64,000 nt of DNA from NCBI RefSeq assembly GCF_965363235.1, contig NC_134846.1:58641121-58705120 (forward strand), read 5' to 3'. Made by a program: the position numbers and the translations under genes. Under the pieces are notes generated by a model. It did no database searches. It saw only the letters and a program-made list of their open reading frames with translations, and was not told the origin of the DNA. This stretch comes from Mytilus galloprovincialis (taxonomy: Eukaryota > Mollusca > Bivalvia > Mytilida > Mytilidae). Position 1 is the first letter of the stretch, and every line of letters starts with the position of its first letter. Below are positions 37,779 to 52,300 of the stretch, piece by piece.

Positions 37779-40700
37779 GAAAATAACTTTGGTTTGCAGG
37801 AAAACTCAATATAAAATTAACCTAGGACATTGTACACTGTCCACCAATACATATTTATGAGTTACTGTATGAAAATAACTTACAGGACATTTTATATTGC
37901 TTTCAGTTTATTACTTACATTGTTTTACGCGTTTATAGTTCGTGATTTCTTTTTCTTTTTTTATCTATCTGACTCATATTTTTTGTTGTTTATAATATCA
38001 TCGATATTAAAGAGTTGATGTACATCTGTTATTGTACGTCTTTTTCACTGGTGTTTACCATTTGTCATTCCACTGAGATTTCAAAAAGGGTAACCGGTAA
38101 GTTACTCTTTTATTTATAAACAGTTTTATGCGCCTTTATTTACTCAAATCAGGAGCCACTGATGTTGTATTTGATTCTGGGTTTACCACCTAATTAAAAT
38201 TGCGTCCATGTTTCACTCTGCTTAAAAAGTAAACAAGACAAAATAGAAATTAATGGCAAAGGAACTTTCAGTTGTGTTAATAGCAAAATCAATATAGCTT
38301 GCCATTTTTGGAAGGAGTCCTTTCCATAAAATAAAACACTGATGATGATAACAATACAATCTTGTTGTTTCCTTCCATGATTAATCGCAAAACTCGTGAT
38401 TGAGTATATCTATATCTGATTCAATGGTTTAAGAATTATGATATCTAGGAGTCTAATGTAGCATTTTGTAAACGGCTAAACGTGAATAATTTTCCTTTAT
38501 AACATAGAGGTATAAAGTCAGGCGACCCTCTCCCAACGCTTCCCCTAAAAAGGAAAATATATGTTTTGTCTGGATTTATTTTTATGTTAGCCCCGCTCAG
38601 CTCGGCTCAATTCTTTTAAAAAAAACTAAAGTTTCAAAGTGTTCTTCCAGGATAGTATTTTTTAGCTTAAGTAAATTTAACATTTTTTTTTATAAGGGAT
38701 AGGAACAATGAACTGAAATTGAATTATGGTTTGGTAAATGTCAATCTGTCCATGCCAGGCATATTTTAACAAAGTCCCTTGTAATCGAAAACAACTTCCT
38801 AACTGAAAGCTTTATTTCCAATACTGATGCACCTTTTCATTGAAAAATAAGAATAGAAAGGAAATGGTATACGAATGTACTTCTTTTGTAATGGATTACT
38901 AAATAAAAGTATTGAAATGTGTTGGGGTGGAATTTTATACATTTTGAAAAGGGGCGGTCTTGAATTTATTTTCCTTTTTCAAGGTTGGAACTTGAAGAAA
39001 AATAGAAATTCAGATATTTCCTCCAATTCTCCTAATATCAAAAAATGACCAGTCCAACACAAAAAAAAATATTTGAAATGGATCAAAAGTATGAAGAACA
39101 AAGATTCATGGAATGAAAAGATATAAAGAAAAGAGATTAAACTTAGTTGTCAAAGGATAATAAAAGAAAATGGTTTTAATTTTTTTTTTCAATGAATACA
39201 GAAATTAATAAGATCCCCTAGACACCTAACCCTATTAATCTTTATATAATATATTGTTATATGTTTAACCAGACCGAAATACTTATTTTATTTATTGACA
39301 AACTATAGATTGAATTCTGTGTAATTCTAATTTGGGAAATTGAATAATAATCAAATATACTGAGATTAAAACTCCTACTGGTTTTCAGTTTACTTTTTGT
39401 GCAAAGTACGATAGGAAACAGTTTGTTTACGAAGTCATGTGACTTCAATGTTTTCATAAGTCATGTGTCGATAATTGTGACTTAATACGATACAGACTTT
39501 ATTCAATACTATCTACCCCCGCAAAAAAATGTAAAAAGGTAATGTCAAATCATAAGTAATTATTGTTGATTCGAATTTAAAACATAAAAGGAGATACTAA
39601 CATTTAACATGTTTAATTCGAGACGTTATTCTGCACGTTAAGTTTGTATAGAAGCCAAGGAAAACAAAGATGAAAAATTCAAGGTACAGAATAATCGAAT
39701 TTAAGTGTTGTCACAATTGTTTTATTTTTTTATGAAATTTTCTAAACAAATATACATAAGAAATAAAAATCATTTTAATAAACTAACCGTTGAACAAAAG
39801 GAAAATATAGACACTGGACGTGAAAGTGGTCAAATTATGGCGGTTATATTTAAAATTGAAATGATTTATAGCAGCAGTACAAGGGTGTTAAATTAATAAA
39901 AAAAAAAAAAACAAAAAAAAAAACAAACCTTTTTTTAGAATCTACAATGGTCAGATTATCATTGAATAAACATCTTACTTTATATTCTATTCAGAATCTA
40001 GTATGCCCTTTCTTGTAAAGCTATGTCTCTTACAAATATCTTACGTTGTGGCACTTCGATTTTGTTTCAATTAATATGTTCCATGACGTAATCGATGAAA
40101 AAAATCCTATATTATTTAAAGGGGCATTAGCTGTCAAATTCATGTTCACCGATTTAACTAAAATTCTTATATTTGATTTTGAAAATAATAAAACGTATAT
40201 TCAAAATTTAGAAAAAATATTTAGATTTTAATTAAATTAACTATATTACAAAAAGGTTCTTATTGTCTCTCTTTTAGAACATGTTCTTTAAAACTTGTTA
40301 CAATGAAGTAAGTATAAAATTTGTAGATTAATGATGTATGTCTTTACACCACATAGTATGCAAAGCTTTACAAAATTATAAGTAGTCTCATGTATATATG
40401 CATTTGTTACGTTATATTTATGATCATTTAGGAAGATATATGTAAGACTCTATATACAAAAATCGATAGAGTAGTGAATGTTTAGTATTTTTTTCTGTCA
40501 ATTTCATATAAATTATGTAAATTCAAATATTGATAAATAAAACTTCATCAGAACTTGTAAAGGATGATTAGTTCAGGACCGGAAAAAAGGAAGCCAAGGT
40601 AAAGTGTCTATCTCTTCTTGACGAGTACTTATTTAATTGAATCTGGGGGTGTTAGCCGCAGCTTCATAATATAACCTGTTTATATACATCCTTTCAAATT

Positions 40701-40920
40701 TGATAAAAATTATACTTGAGAGGACAGACATGACAGATACAGCCATCAAAGAAACGAGGCTTGTTTTACATTCAGTGTCAAGTGGTTTAAAATTTCAACA
40801 ATTTATAAATACAGTTACAGGGGATAATTTCCTTGCAAATAACGTTTCGCAATATAAACGTTAACCATTTAAAATATAATGAATCAGTTATTAGCACAAA
40901 TAATCCTTTTACGTTTTCTT
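37779..40920. other. Intergenic stretch without recognised gene
   Basis: AT-rich DNA with homopolymer runs (for example A-rich at 39896-39928). Open frames are short, have odd composition and no splice partners. I see no repeat family beyond simple sequence. Confidence 0.5.
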
Positions 40921-40928
40921 AGATATAA

Positions 40929-41072
40929 GAAGATGTGGTATGAGTGCCAATGAGAAAACTCTCCATCTAAGTCACATTTTGTAAAAAGTAAACCAATATA
41001 GGTCAAAGTACAGTCTTCAACACGGAGCCTTGACTCACACCAAACAGCGAGCTTCTAAAGGCCCCCAAAGTG
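40929..41072 (+). repeat. Dispersed ~140 bp repeat, copy 1
   Basis: Starts GAAGATGTGGTATGAGTGCC and ends CTAAAGGCCCCCAAAGTG. A nearly identical copy is at 41821-41965. A weaker start motif occurs near 3490 (TTGATGTGGTATGATTGCC). I recall this as a common mussel-genome repeat. Confidence 0.75.
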
Positions 41073-41123
41073 GATAGTGAATAAAACATTCAAACAGGAA
41101 AACCAACGGTCTAATTTATATTT

Positions 41124-41405
41124 AAACAAGAATGTGTCCCCAGTACACGGATGCCCCACCCGCACTATCATTTTCTATGTTCAGTTGACCGTGAAAATGG
41201 AGACAAATCTCTTATTTGGCATTAAAAATTAGAAATATCATATCATATGGAAGATGAGTACTAAGTTTCAAGTTGATTGGACTTCAACTTCATCAAAAAC
41301 TACCTTGGCCAAAAACTTCAACCTGAAGCGGAACAGATGAACGGACGGACGGACGAACGGACGCACAGACCAGAAAACATAATGTCCATAAATGGGGCAT
41401 AAAAA
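41124..41405 (-). repeat. Dispersed GCCCC-type element, copy 3 (inverted)
   Basis: Reverse copy of 35270-35551: starts AAGAATGTGTCCCCAGTACA and ends AAATGGGGCATAAAAA, with GGACGGACGGACGAACGG inside. Confidence 0.72.
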
Positions 41406-41820
41406 CGAGAAACGAGAAACACTAATGAACCACATCAACAAACGAGAACCACTCAACAACATGTTCTTGGATAGCATATATACATGTCACAATCGATATT
41501 TCAGTTATCTTGTATCCGCCAGGATTTGTTTTGCTTTAGTTGACAATTTTGCATTGTTTTTTTTTTTAATTTAGTTTATTCAATGCAGTATGATATGGAA
41601 ATATAATGGCAATACATAATAGTAACCAGTTGATTTAAAACATCTCCAGAAACATCAAAAAGAAACCAAGATGTCTAGTAAGTTTGTGTGGCAGTATTAC
41701 ATGTATACCGATTGATTGATTCATATGTATACCGATTGATTCACATTACAAATGTATAGTGTATCTAGTGTTCATCGTTTGATTGCTTTTAGTGAGATTA
41801 ACAAAATATTCTAGGTATAG

Positions 41821-41965
41821 GAAGATGTGGTATGAGTGCCAATGAGAAAACTCTCTATCCAAGTCACACTTTGTAAAAAGTAAACCAATATAGGTCAAAG
41901 TACAGTCTTCAACACGGAGCCTTGACTCACACCAAACAGCGAGCTACTAAAGGCCCCCAAAGTGA
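41821..41965 (+). repeat. Dispersed ~140 bp repeat, copy 2
   Basis: Direct copy of 40929-41072 with a handful of base changes; the two lie about 890 bp apart. From 41966 to 43128 no gene is seen. Confidence 0.75.
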
Positions 41966-43128
41966 AGTGTAAAACCATTCAAATAAGAAAACATAATGAA
42001 TTTAAATACACGGACAATGTGTCCATGGTACACAAATGATGCCCTGCTTTCATATAACATTATAATAAAGTAACATAACCCACTATCGGTAAAAGTGACG
42101 CAATCCCAATTCGGAACACTTGATCTGTATTTTGTTGTTATAAGTATTGTGTATAAGTTCACAACCTTTGGCTGAGGCAAAAGCTAGAGAACGGGAACTA
42201 ATTGTGGGACGTATGGACGAACATACAGACGTATAAGGGTAACACAGAAATCCCAAAACAATATACTGTTATCAAAGTACTGTCTACTGGTTTTCTGATA
42301 CCATCGATGCTAATCATGAACCTACCCTATCTATGTTTGGAGCATCCAACAAAGAGCCAAATAAAAGAACAATGACCTTAACTGTTGATCCTAAATTGAG
42401 AGTATACGTATGATTAAACATGAATAAAGGGTCGACCCATAATGCGTACAGAGATGTCCATTTCACTGTCCTTCTGTAATTTGAAACACTTCATCTCTTA
42501 TATTTTCAATATATGAATAAAAGTGGTCTTGGTGCAGATGTTCATGAACTAAATCATTTAACTTTCATTCATGGATTTGTGTTTTTCCTCAATACATTTT
42601 TTGGGGAAAGGGGAGGGTCTTTATCGCTTAAAATTCAATCAGGATGGACCTGCGTATTTATACATCCAGCGCAGTCAAACAGGCCACCTCTGTAGAGGCG
42701 TTGTTTGGCAAACTTCATCGTTCAGAATGCAAATTTAGCAAATTTACATTTGTAAAACAATACACTTCAACAATTGCTGCTAACATAAACTGTAACTAGA
42801 AAGCTTAATGCAAACAGAATTTAAAGGCATACTTTGAATATGAAAATTGGTCTACACATCATAGTAAAACTGTGCGAGTTTTTTTTTTATCTTGCCGACA
42901 CTGATAATTATTAATAGAAGAAAGAATTTCATGATAAAGGTAACAAATCAAATGAAATAACTACTATATATGATAAGACGACAGTTTAGTACTTTTAACT
43001 GTTATCAGTTTTGTTGACACCCTTACGTACCTCGTCTTCGGGTAGCAATACACTGACGATATCTTTTATCAGGTAACCATCCACCTGAGACCTTAGACGA
43101 AAAAACTCCATTACTTGGTGTTGACAGT

Positions 43129-43345
43129 ATGGAGAAATCAGACATGAACGGGTTGGAACATCAGGAAATTCCTGAGAAAAAAGGAATGACAAAAAATAAG
43201 CTGTTGGTGGTAGTATGCATTCTCATGTGTGAATTGTGTGAGAGACTAACTTACTACAGTTGTGTTGCTAATCTTGTTTTGTACTGTACATCCAAATTGG
43301 AGCTACCAACCAGTACTGCTACAACGGTCAGTCTCATCTTTTCAG
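43129..43345 (+). CDS. SLC15A4: SLC15A4-like exon 1
   Basis: N-terminus and helix 1 with [10 protein letters not shown]. Ends phase 1 at TTCAG|GTAAGA. A TTGACAG just before the ATG could instead be an acceptor, so a further 5' exon is possible. Confidence 0.85.
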
Positions 43346-46300
43346 GTAAGAATGGGCATTATGAAATTTAAGCATTTTTCTTTTTTTCAATCACTTTTTG
43401 AAGAAAGAAGGAAAATATTTCTTTTAGAATAAAACATTACCAGTAGATATACTCATTAACTTACTTTTCATTTACGCATTTGACCTTTATTAGGTTAAAG
43501 CCATCTTTTCTTATTATGTCTAGAAGGATGTTACGTGTTATCTTGTCTATCAATAGTTTATTTACATGCACGTAAAAGTTAGCAACTGAAAAATGTCTTT
43601 CTGAATACAAGTTAGATATGGAAATATTTAAGTGTAAATTGTTTACACTTGATATCATAGGTTTAAACGTCTTTTGAAAAAATATAAGGAGGAAAATGAC
43701 ATACCTTTAATGCATGCCTATTTTATTGTTGTTTCTGTTAAGCTTTTGTTTTGTTTTGGTGTTTGCTTTCGATGGCGATTGATAAAAACGAAGCAGCTAC
43801 ATAATGTTTATCCCTACATTAATGAATTTATCACATCAAAACTGAATACTAACGGCGCTTCTTAATTTTCTTTTCTTTATAATTTTTTACAATAGCGCCT
43901 ACTCGTAAAATTACTCTTATTAATAAACAAAACAAGACTACCAAGAAGGAGAGTTATTCACATATGATTTCTATGCATACAACGCGTGTTATGCATTTAT
44001 AATGACCAAAAGTAAAGAAGCTCAAACATTCTTACCTTTTGACAACCTATATTAAAAAGACCGAAGGTGCCTAAACAAGTAAGGCAAAACCTTCGATGGT
44101 CAACTTGGCCTGAAGCTGACGTAGAAGTTGAAGCAACCTTGGTATTTACCATACAATATACAAGATAACTCGTCTTATTTATGATAGCGCTTTCAAAGTG
44201 TTTGGACACTTAGTTTCTATTAATAAAAACATAGATCGTCAAAATCGTCCGAATAATGAATGGTTCGATGAATATTGCAATAACGCCCGAAAAAACATTT
44301 CATGTCACAAGAAACTTTTTTCTACGTCACCAAACGGATGCAAAAAGGAGTGAATACGTAATTGCTAGAAATTCTTACAATAAAGAGAAACGAAAAGCCC
44401 AGTACAATTTTAAGAGGGAAAAATGTCTGGAACTTTGTAGTATTGCAAAAACGAATCCAAAGAAATTTTGGTCAACCTTAAAACAGAAAAACAAATCAAA
44501 GTGTGTAGCGGACAACGAAGCAATGTTTAGATATTTTGAAAATGTTCTTGGTATGAACCCACCCGAGCTATCTGATGCAGTGTTAGATCTTTTAAGCAAC
44601 ACTTATTTTGATGGTGTAAATATAGACTTATTAGATAAACATCTCTGAAGACGAAATTATTAAAGCACTAAAGAGACTTAAATCCGGGAAAAGTGCAGGT
44701 AACGATGAAATTGTAGGTGAGATGTTTTCGTCATGTCCTTCATTTTTCGCACCTATTTTAAAAACTTTGTTCAACTCGATATTTGCTATCGGAGTATATC
44801 CAGAAAATTGGACTGAATGTTTAGTTATTCCTGTTCCTAAAAGTGGTGATCTTACGAGTCCGATTAATTATAGACCCATAACATAGTAAGCATCCTGTCA
44901 AAGTTGTTCACTAGTATTCTAACTGACCGTTTGTTAGCGTGGTCTCAGGACGAAAATCATATAATAGACAACCGATTTGGATTCCAGCCAGGACGGTCTA
45001 CTGTTGACGCTATATTTACACTACATGGAATTATTTCACATACTCTTCGGCATAAATTAAAATTATACTGTGGCTTCGTAGACTTCCGAAGGGCGTTTGA
45101 TAAGGTGGACAGAAGAATTTTGATATACAAACTTCTCAAATGTGGAGTTAGCAGAAAATTCGTATCAATGGTAAATTCTATTTATTCATCTGTGCGTTTA
45201 CGTGTGCGGTCTGGTGGAGTACTATCAGAGGCTTTTGATAACCATCTTGGTGTAAAACAAGGCGAGCCTTTATCTCCCTTATTTTTCTTATTTTTTATAA
45301 ATGACATTATTCAAGATATTTCCACTGATGTAAATGAAGATGTCATATCTTTGAATGGAATTCTTATATATTTAATACTTTTTGTTGACGACACCGTTTT
45401 ATTTGGAAAAACACCGACTGTTCTGCAACACTTATTTGATAACTTTTACTTTACTGCAATAAATGGAATACGAAGTAAACGCTGATAAAACTAAAGTAGT
45501 GGTATTTAGAAATGGGTTTAGACCAGTAGACACTAATTTTTACTATGATAACAAGGAACTGCAAGTTGTTAATTCATATGTGTACCCTGGTGTATTATTA
45601 CATTACAACGGAAAGTTTTTACATACTCAAAAACGTCTAGCACATCAAGGATCTAGAGCCATGTCATCTTTAATGAACTCTCTTAAACAATTCTTTATCA
45701 CTCCGGAAGAACAGATGTTTCTTTTCGACAGTATGGTCGAATCCGTCTTAGGCTATGCATCAGAAATATGGGGTTTCCATCGTGCTAAAGATATCGAACT
45801 TATTCATAATCGTTTTGTAGATTTGTGTTAAAATTGGGTCGAAATGTACCAACATGTTTTTTATATGGCGAACTTGGCCATTTACCTCTTTTAATTGTTA
45901 GAAAACAAAAAATATTGAAATATTGGTTACATATTATTACAAATAAACCCAAAGTTGTATATGATGTGTATAAACTCTTGTATGACGATTCTATCAATGA
46001 TTATGTAAACTGGGCCTCAAATATACGAGATATATTATATGATCTTGGGTTAAACTACAAAATGTATGACTTGTATGGCTAAACCAAGATACTACCACAC
46101 TATGTATACATACTATTAAAACTCGTATCAAAGATCAATACTTGCAGAATTGGTCAACTACTATTCAGGAATGTAGTTAAAACTGTCATTTTATTGTATA
46201 TTTAAATTAACTTTTTATATTGAAAAATATCTTTCTTATATTGTATGTTGTAAAATGTGTGTTATTGAAGATGAATATCATTTTGTTCTTGTTTGTCCAG

Positions 46301-49300
46301 CTTATAGATCTGTACGAACCCAATTTCTACCAAAGTATTATTGTTCTTGGCCTAATGATCGCAAACTATTAAATATACTACAAGCTTCTAGTAAGTCTCT
46401 TACGATTAAATTATGTAGTTATGTAAAAGCTGCATGGAATATTCAATCAAATATAGTCTCATAACTTTACATGTCATGTCATTGTATTATACTATTGTTC
46501 TCTGCTGTCTATTCATGTTTTATATTATTTAATATATGTTGTTAATTTTGCCATAGCATGTCTATGCTTCTGCAATAAAGATTCATTCATTCATTCAATA
46601 TCGTTTGTGCTAGCAATTTCTTTTAGTTTTTGAAGAGTAACACGGGAAATAAAGTGTAAGAACATTGATATGTTTTACAGGAACGGTGTTTATCATACCA
46701 GTGTTTGGAGGATATATAGCAGACACCATAGCAGGAAAATACAATACTATTCTTGGTGCTGGACTCATTTACTTGTTGGGTAAGCAATGACCGAACTAAG
46801 ATTTACAGCTTAGTTTCTTACAAATAACGTTTCCTTTACATTTAAGTGTAGCTGCGTTTTCTCATTTCCAAAGCTTGCATTGACAAAACTCTGAATACGA
46901 ATATAAACACGAAAGTTTTATTTTGATTCGGTTCACTTATAACATCACTTATTTGACTTAACTTGGTGCATAAAAATACTTTACTCATAGATTATTTTAA
47001 AGCATGAATATCGAGAAACTATATAAAACAAATATAGCAAATAACGCAACAGCCATATTCCTGACTATACAAGTACTTAGAAACCAGATTTATCTCTATC
47101 CACGTTTATAAACAATAAAATCGGTACTAGTATAAATTAGGTACAGATCGCAGCATATATAAAACATAAGAATAAACACCACCAAGTGGTTAACAGTATG
47201 AACGTGATTCTTCTGGTTGGTATATGTATAAAGAAACCTGGTTCAGCAGCACTAAACCTCCAACAATATAACAGTGAAACTCCCAACTTTGGTAATCTAT
47301 ACTACTGACTATGCACCTGTACAATATCTACATCGAACCCATACAATATCAATATCATACTCTTGAAAAACAAAGGTCAAGTCGCAAACGTAATGAAAAC
47401 ATTAGAAACTAAGCATCAAATCACCCGTGGAAAAAACTCTATCATTTTAATTTTTTTGGACACATGAAACTTATCGAGACAAAACAATTTGCAATCTATA
47501 TTTTGTCTCATTAGTCTCACAAAAATGATACAACGATTAAAACAGTTATCCAACTCTGTTTAAACATTTTAAAAAGAAAACTGATGAAAAGAAAAATATT
47601 TTTGCTTCAGGGTTGTTTTTGCTACCAGCTTCAGCAGTTGATTACAGTAAATGGTTTGGACAAGATGATGAGGGGGCTAGTTATGACATGAATGTGGTAT
47701 GTTGTCAATATGATTAGTTTCGTTAAAATAAAATCGGACAAGACCTATAAAAATAGAAAACAGAAAAGTTAACCCGATTAGAAACCATAAGTCAGAAAAG
47801 TCATAATACAGACAACACTATGGTTGAATAAAAAGATGAAAACAACAGAGTACAATACTCACTACAGAATTAAAACTAAACATAGAACAAAGCAACGGAA
47901 TGAATAGCGAAAAACTCACGTGCTCTAGAATGGTACCGAGTTTCTGTATCATTGGTGGCACCGTCATTTTACTTACTAGTATGACAAGTAAAGTTCCGAT
48001 GATAAAATTCATATGGTGAAATAATGAACGAGGCAAAAAGTCTGAATTATGATCACAACGTATATCTTTAAATCAGTAATTCTAAAAATAAGTCACTAGA
48101 AGTGAGCAAAATGAAAGTGTCTGTTAAAAATTACTTTGAAATCAATTAGCCTATTTGTCTGAATTTTTATATTTTAAAAAAAATCATCACAAAAGAATTT
48201 CGAACATTTTCTGATTTGAAAATCTGTCAATTGTTACCGAAAACACATCCTGTTAATTGCAGTGTTGCAAAACATTTATTAATAATTTTGATTATCATAT
48301 TTAGGAAACCAGGAAAAATTTCTTTTTTTCTGGTTTGGTATTTATTGCTCTTGGGACCGGAGGGATAAAAGCAAACGTTGGACCGTTCGGAGCACAGCAG
48401 GTGGACGACATGGGACCCGAAGCAGTGCAGTCATTTTTTAATTGGTAAATGATGAAACGGTGGTCAAGCATTTTTTTCTTTGCTTTTCGATTGCGTCCAT
48501 GTTTTTTTTTTTTTCCCATTATAATTTCGGTACTAGCTCAGCCGTACATTGCTTTTTTACGGTTTTTTTTTTATTGATTTTGATAAGTTTATAAATTATA
48601 GTAGTCTGTCGATGTATTATATTGCTGCAAATCTTAAATCAAATATCTGTAAAACCCGAAGTACGAGCAAATTAGGCCTAAATTGGGCAGACAGTTTGTT
48701 TAACAAACTTTCTGGCACAGTTTATTAAGGTTTTGGTATTGCATATTTGTTCATATATTTTAATGAATGGGCGTTCAATGAGCATAAATGAACGATCTAC
48801 GAAAAGGAAACCTTTAAATTTTGCAAAAAATTGGTTCCCTTTTTTATTAGATTCCTGATATTTAGCCAGAAAATCATTCGATGATATTTAGAAATTTGAC
48901 GACATGTCCAGTGCAATTCCACTACAGCATAAATCTAAATAACAACTCCGTAAAATAAAAATTTTGAAACATTATATCTCTTTTACTTGGGTACACTAAA
49001 CTAAATTCTTGACAAAATATTAGGAGGGATTAAAGACCATTATAATTAATTGCAAGATACTGATAATTAACTATATCGTCTTTTTAAGCATCAATATATT
49101 ACTGCAGTAGCATGTAACCTTTAAGAATTGGCATGCGACCTTTCAGAATTAGCATGCCACCTTTTAAACTAGCATGTCACGTTTCAGAATTGACATGCCA
49201 CCTTTTAAATTAGCATGTCACCTTTAATAATTAGCATGCAACCTTTAAGAATTAGCATGTAAATACAATCCATCCATAAAGAACGTTTGTAACAGAATTG

Positions 49301-52300
49301 TTTAACTATTATGCACGTTTTATATAGGTTTTACTGGTTTATTAACGCTGGTGCTTTAGTTGCATATTCTGGAGTTGCATATATTCAACAGAACATCAGC
49401 TTCGAGATTGGTTTTCTGATCCCATTAGTGAGCATGGTTGTTGCTCTTATATTGTTTGTTATTGCCAAAGGTCAATATGTTATCACTCAACCAGGCGGTA
49501 AGTTTAAATACTGTGTAAAAACAGCAAGAAATCTTCGATACTTGATTAAAATGGGCAGCTTCAGGTTTAAGACTAGTTGATTCAAATTTTTTTTAAAGTT
49601 CTGTTTTTATCTATTAATGTTTACTGTTACAAATACTGCATTATGTGTACTGTATACTTTAAATGTCTTAAAGCCACAGATCTCATTAAATGATCATACT
49701 AGCTCGCAATGCAGACTAAGAAGGAAATTTAGTTTTAAGATTCATTTTTAAAATTCGACCACCTCAATGTAGCAACAATACTAATGCTATAAACGAAATT
49801 GATGAAAAAAATAATAATTCGTTTCCTGAAATAATCCTGTTACATATATGGAAAGCATGAAATATTTAACATTTTCAGAATGAATAACATGGCTAACATT
49901 TACATATGCATGTGTACGAACACTAACACATATTACCACTAAATCAAAATTGTGACATTGTCATGATATACATATGTGATCTAACTTGTTTATGGACAAC
50001 TACAATTGCATAATTAGTAAATGAAATAATTAGTCAAAAATGTTGATTTGAATCCAGCTATTACCTGACGCTTTTACTCAATAAGATATCTTTGTAATAT
50101 TATTCAAAGTAGAAAAAATGGACACGTGTTCCCCTACCTAAATGTATGCGTTCAACGAAAAGAAATTAAAAAAAATCAACTTATTTTACATTGTGAAATG
50201 AACAAAAAATAAGATTTTGAAACGGAATAAATAGTTTGAAAACGAATTTCCATCAACATTGCAAAGACCTTTTGAGGTTACACTTCCTTTACAATATACA
50301 TAACATGCAACGAAGTTTTGAATTCTGTAAAAGTGATTTCTTAACAGGCAGCATATTACAAGACTCTGTAGGAGTATGCATGGCTACAAAATGTCGAGGG
50401 TTTGACAAAGCTAGAGGTCCATACAGTAATGATATGGTTGATGGCGTGATTGCAGTGCTGAGAATTCTACCGGTCTTTCTTCTTATTATCATATACTGGG
50501 CTATCTACTCTCAGGTAATTATCGTCTCTATTATCTGGAGTAATACAGATTAATCATCCAGTAACTCCAGTATAGGATATATTCATATTAGGTATCAAGC
50601 TAACTTGACGTAGGAAATATCAGATTTTAAAATCAATTTGTCTGAATAGTGTACTCGAATAACGATTTCATTATCTCAATTTAAATGTGTATAATTAAGA
50701 CTAAGGGATATTGCGTTTCGAAGTATGTGGTTCTTATTGTTATCTTTTACCTGACGATTGTGCTTAAAGATACTTTTAAAAAAGATATATTAACAAAAAA
50801 GTATACAGTATACAAATTATAGATTTGAGACTAAACCACTAAAGGCACTTATCAATAGACTTATGGCAGAGTTAAACCTCTAAGTAAAAGTGAATAAAAG
50901 AATTATGAAACGATCCCGATGTGTATTTGAAAGGATACAGAACTAATTTCTTTGACGTTTTTTTCAGATGCAATCTTCGTTTTTCCTACAGAGTGAGCGA
51001 ATGAATATTTATATTGGTGATGCAAAGATGCCTGCAGCTCTTCTTAATATATTTAATACAATTATAATCTTGATTCTCATACCAATAATGGACAGAATAG
51101 TATATCCATTCTTAGCAAAAATTAACAGAAGCCCATCACATCTTCAGAGAATCGGTATGTATAAATTGTAATAAAAACTATCATGTATTTTTTAATTTGA
51201 TTTAGTACAAATATATGTTTACCTATTTGATTATGTCTGTTTGTTTTGTGCACACATCGTTGTCAAGATAGTGGAATGTTATGCAACTGTAATACAAGTG
51301 ATAGGTTTAGCTAGCTATAAAACCAGGTTTAACCCACTATTTTCTTCTTAAAAAAATTTCTGTACAAAATCAGGAATATAACAGTTGTCAATTCATTTGA
51401 TGTATTTAAGCATTTGATTTTGCCATTTGATTAGGGACTTTCGATTTGAATTTTCCTCGGAGTTCAGTATTTTTGTGCTTTTACTTGATACGTACTAAGA
51501 AAAAAGTCACGAAAGATACCAGAGGGAGTCAAACTCATAGATTGAAAACAAACCGACAACGTCTTGGCTAAAAAATAAAAAGATAAACAGACAAATAATA
51601 GTACACAAGACACAACATTGAAACTAAAGACTAAGCATAACGAACCCCACCGAAAACTGGGGATGATATCAGGTACTCCGGAAGAGTAGGCATATCCTAC
51701 TCAACATGCGGCACCCGTTGTGTTGCTTATGTTATTACAAATCAGAAGACGCGTTTTTTGATGATCCGTTAAACACGTCAACTGCTGGTGTGTAGAAAGC
51801 CGTAGTAAACAAAAAGAGGCATACAAATCAAATGCTAAAGACATAGGTCATCGTTAAGGAGTGAAGACAGCTGAATCTTGCTGTCAATAAAAATTCACAA
51901 ACTTTTTCAACTGTTTCTATCAAAATTTATCAAGTTATTTTGTCAGTGTGGGTCAGAGGATTGGTAACTTACATACATTATACCAATTATAATTTACAGA
52001 GTTAAGTTAGTGGGAGCATTTGGAAACTTTATCTTTTCGCAGCTTGATGCATCTTTAAACGCTGTTCAATCAATGATATACTCTCCGAAAGAACGACACC
52101 TGATCGTAAACTTATAGTTTCATAGCTGGAATATCTATTTATCTAAGTTATTTTACTTTGACACAGAAATGAAAAACCATGAATTTGGCCTTTTTTAAGT
52201 TCGTTTTTAAATGACAATTATAACTTTTAGAATTCATCTTGTAATACATTGCTTTTTATAATTATTTCTAGGCGTTGGATTTATTCTTGCAACGTTATCA

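Noticed and set aside
43461..43865. Short open frames in intron 1 of the transporter
   Set aside because: No homology or splice partners; low-complexity composition.
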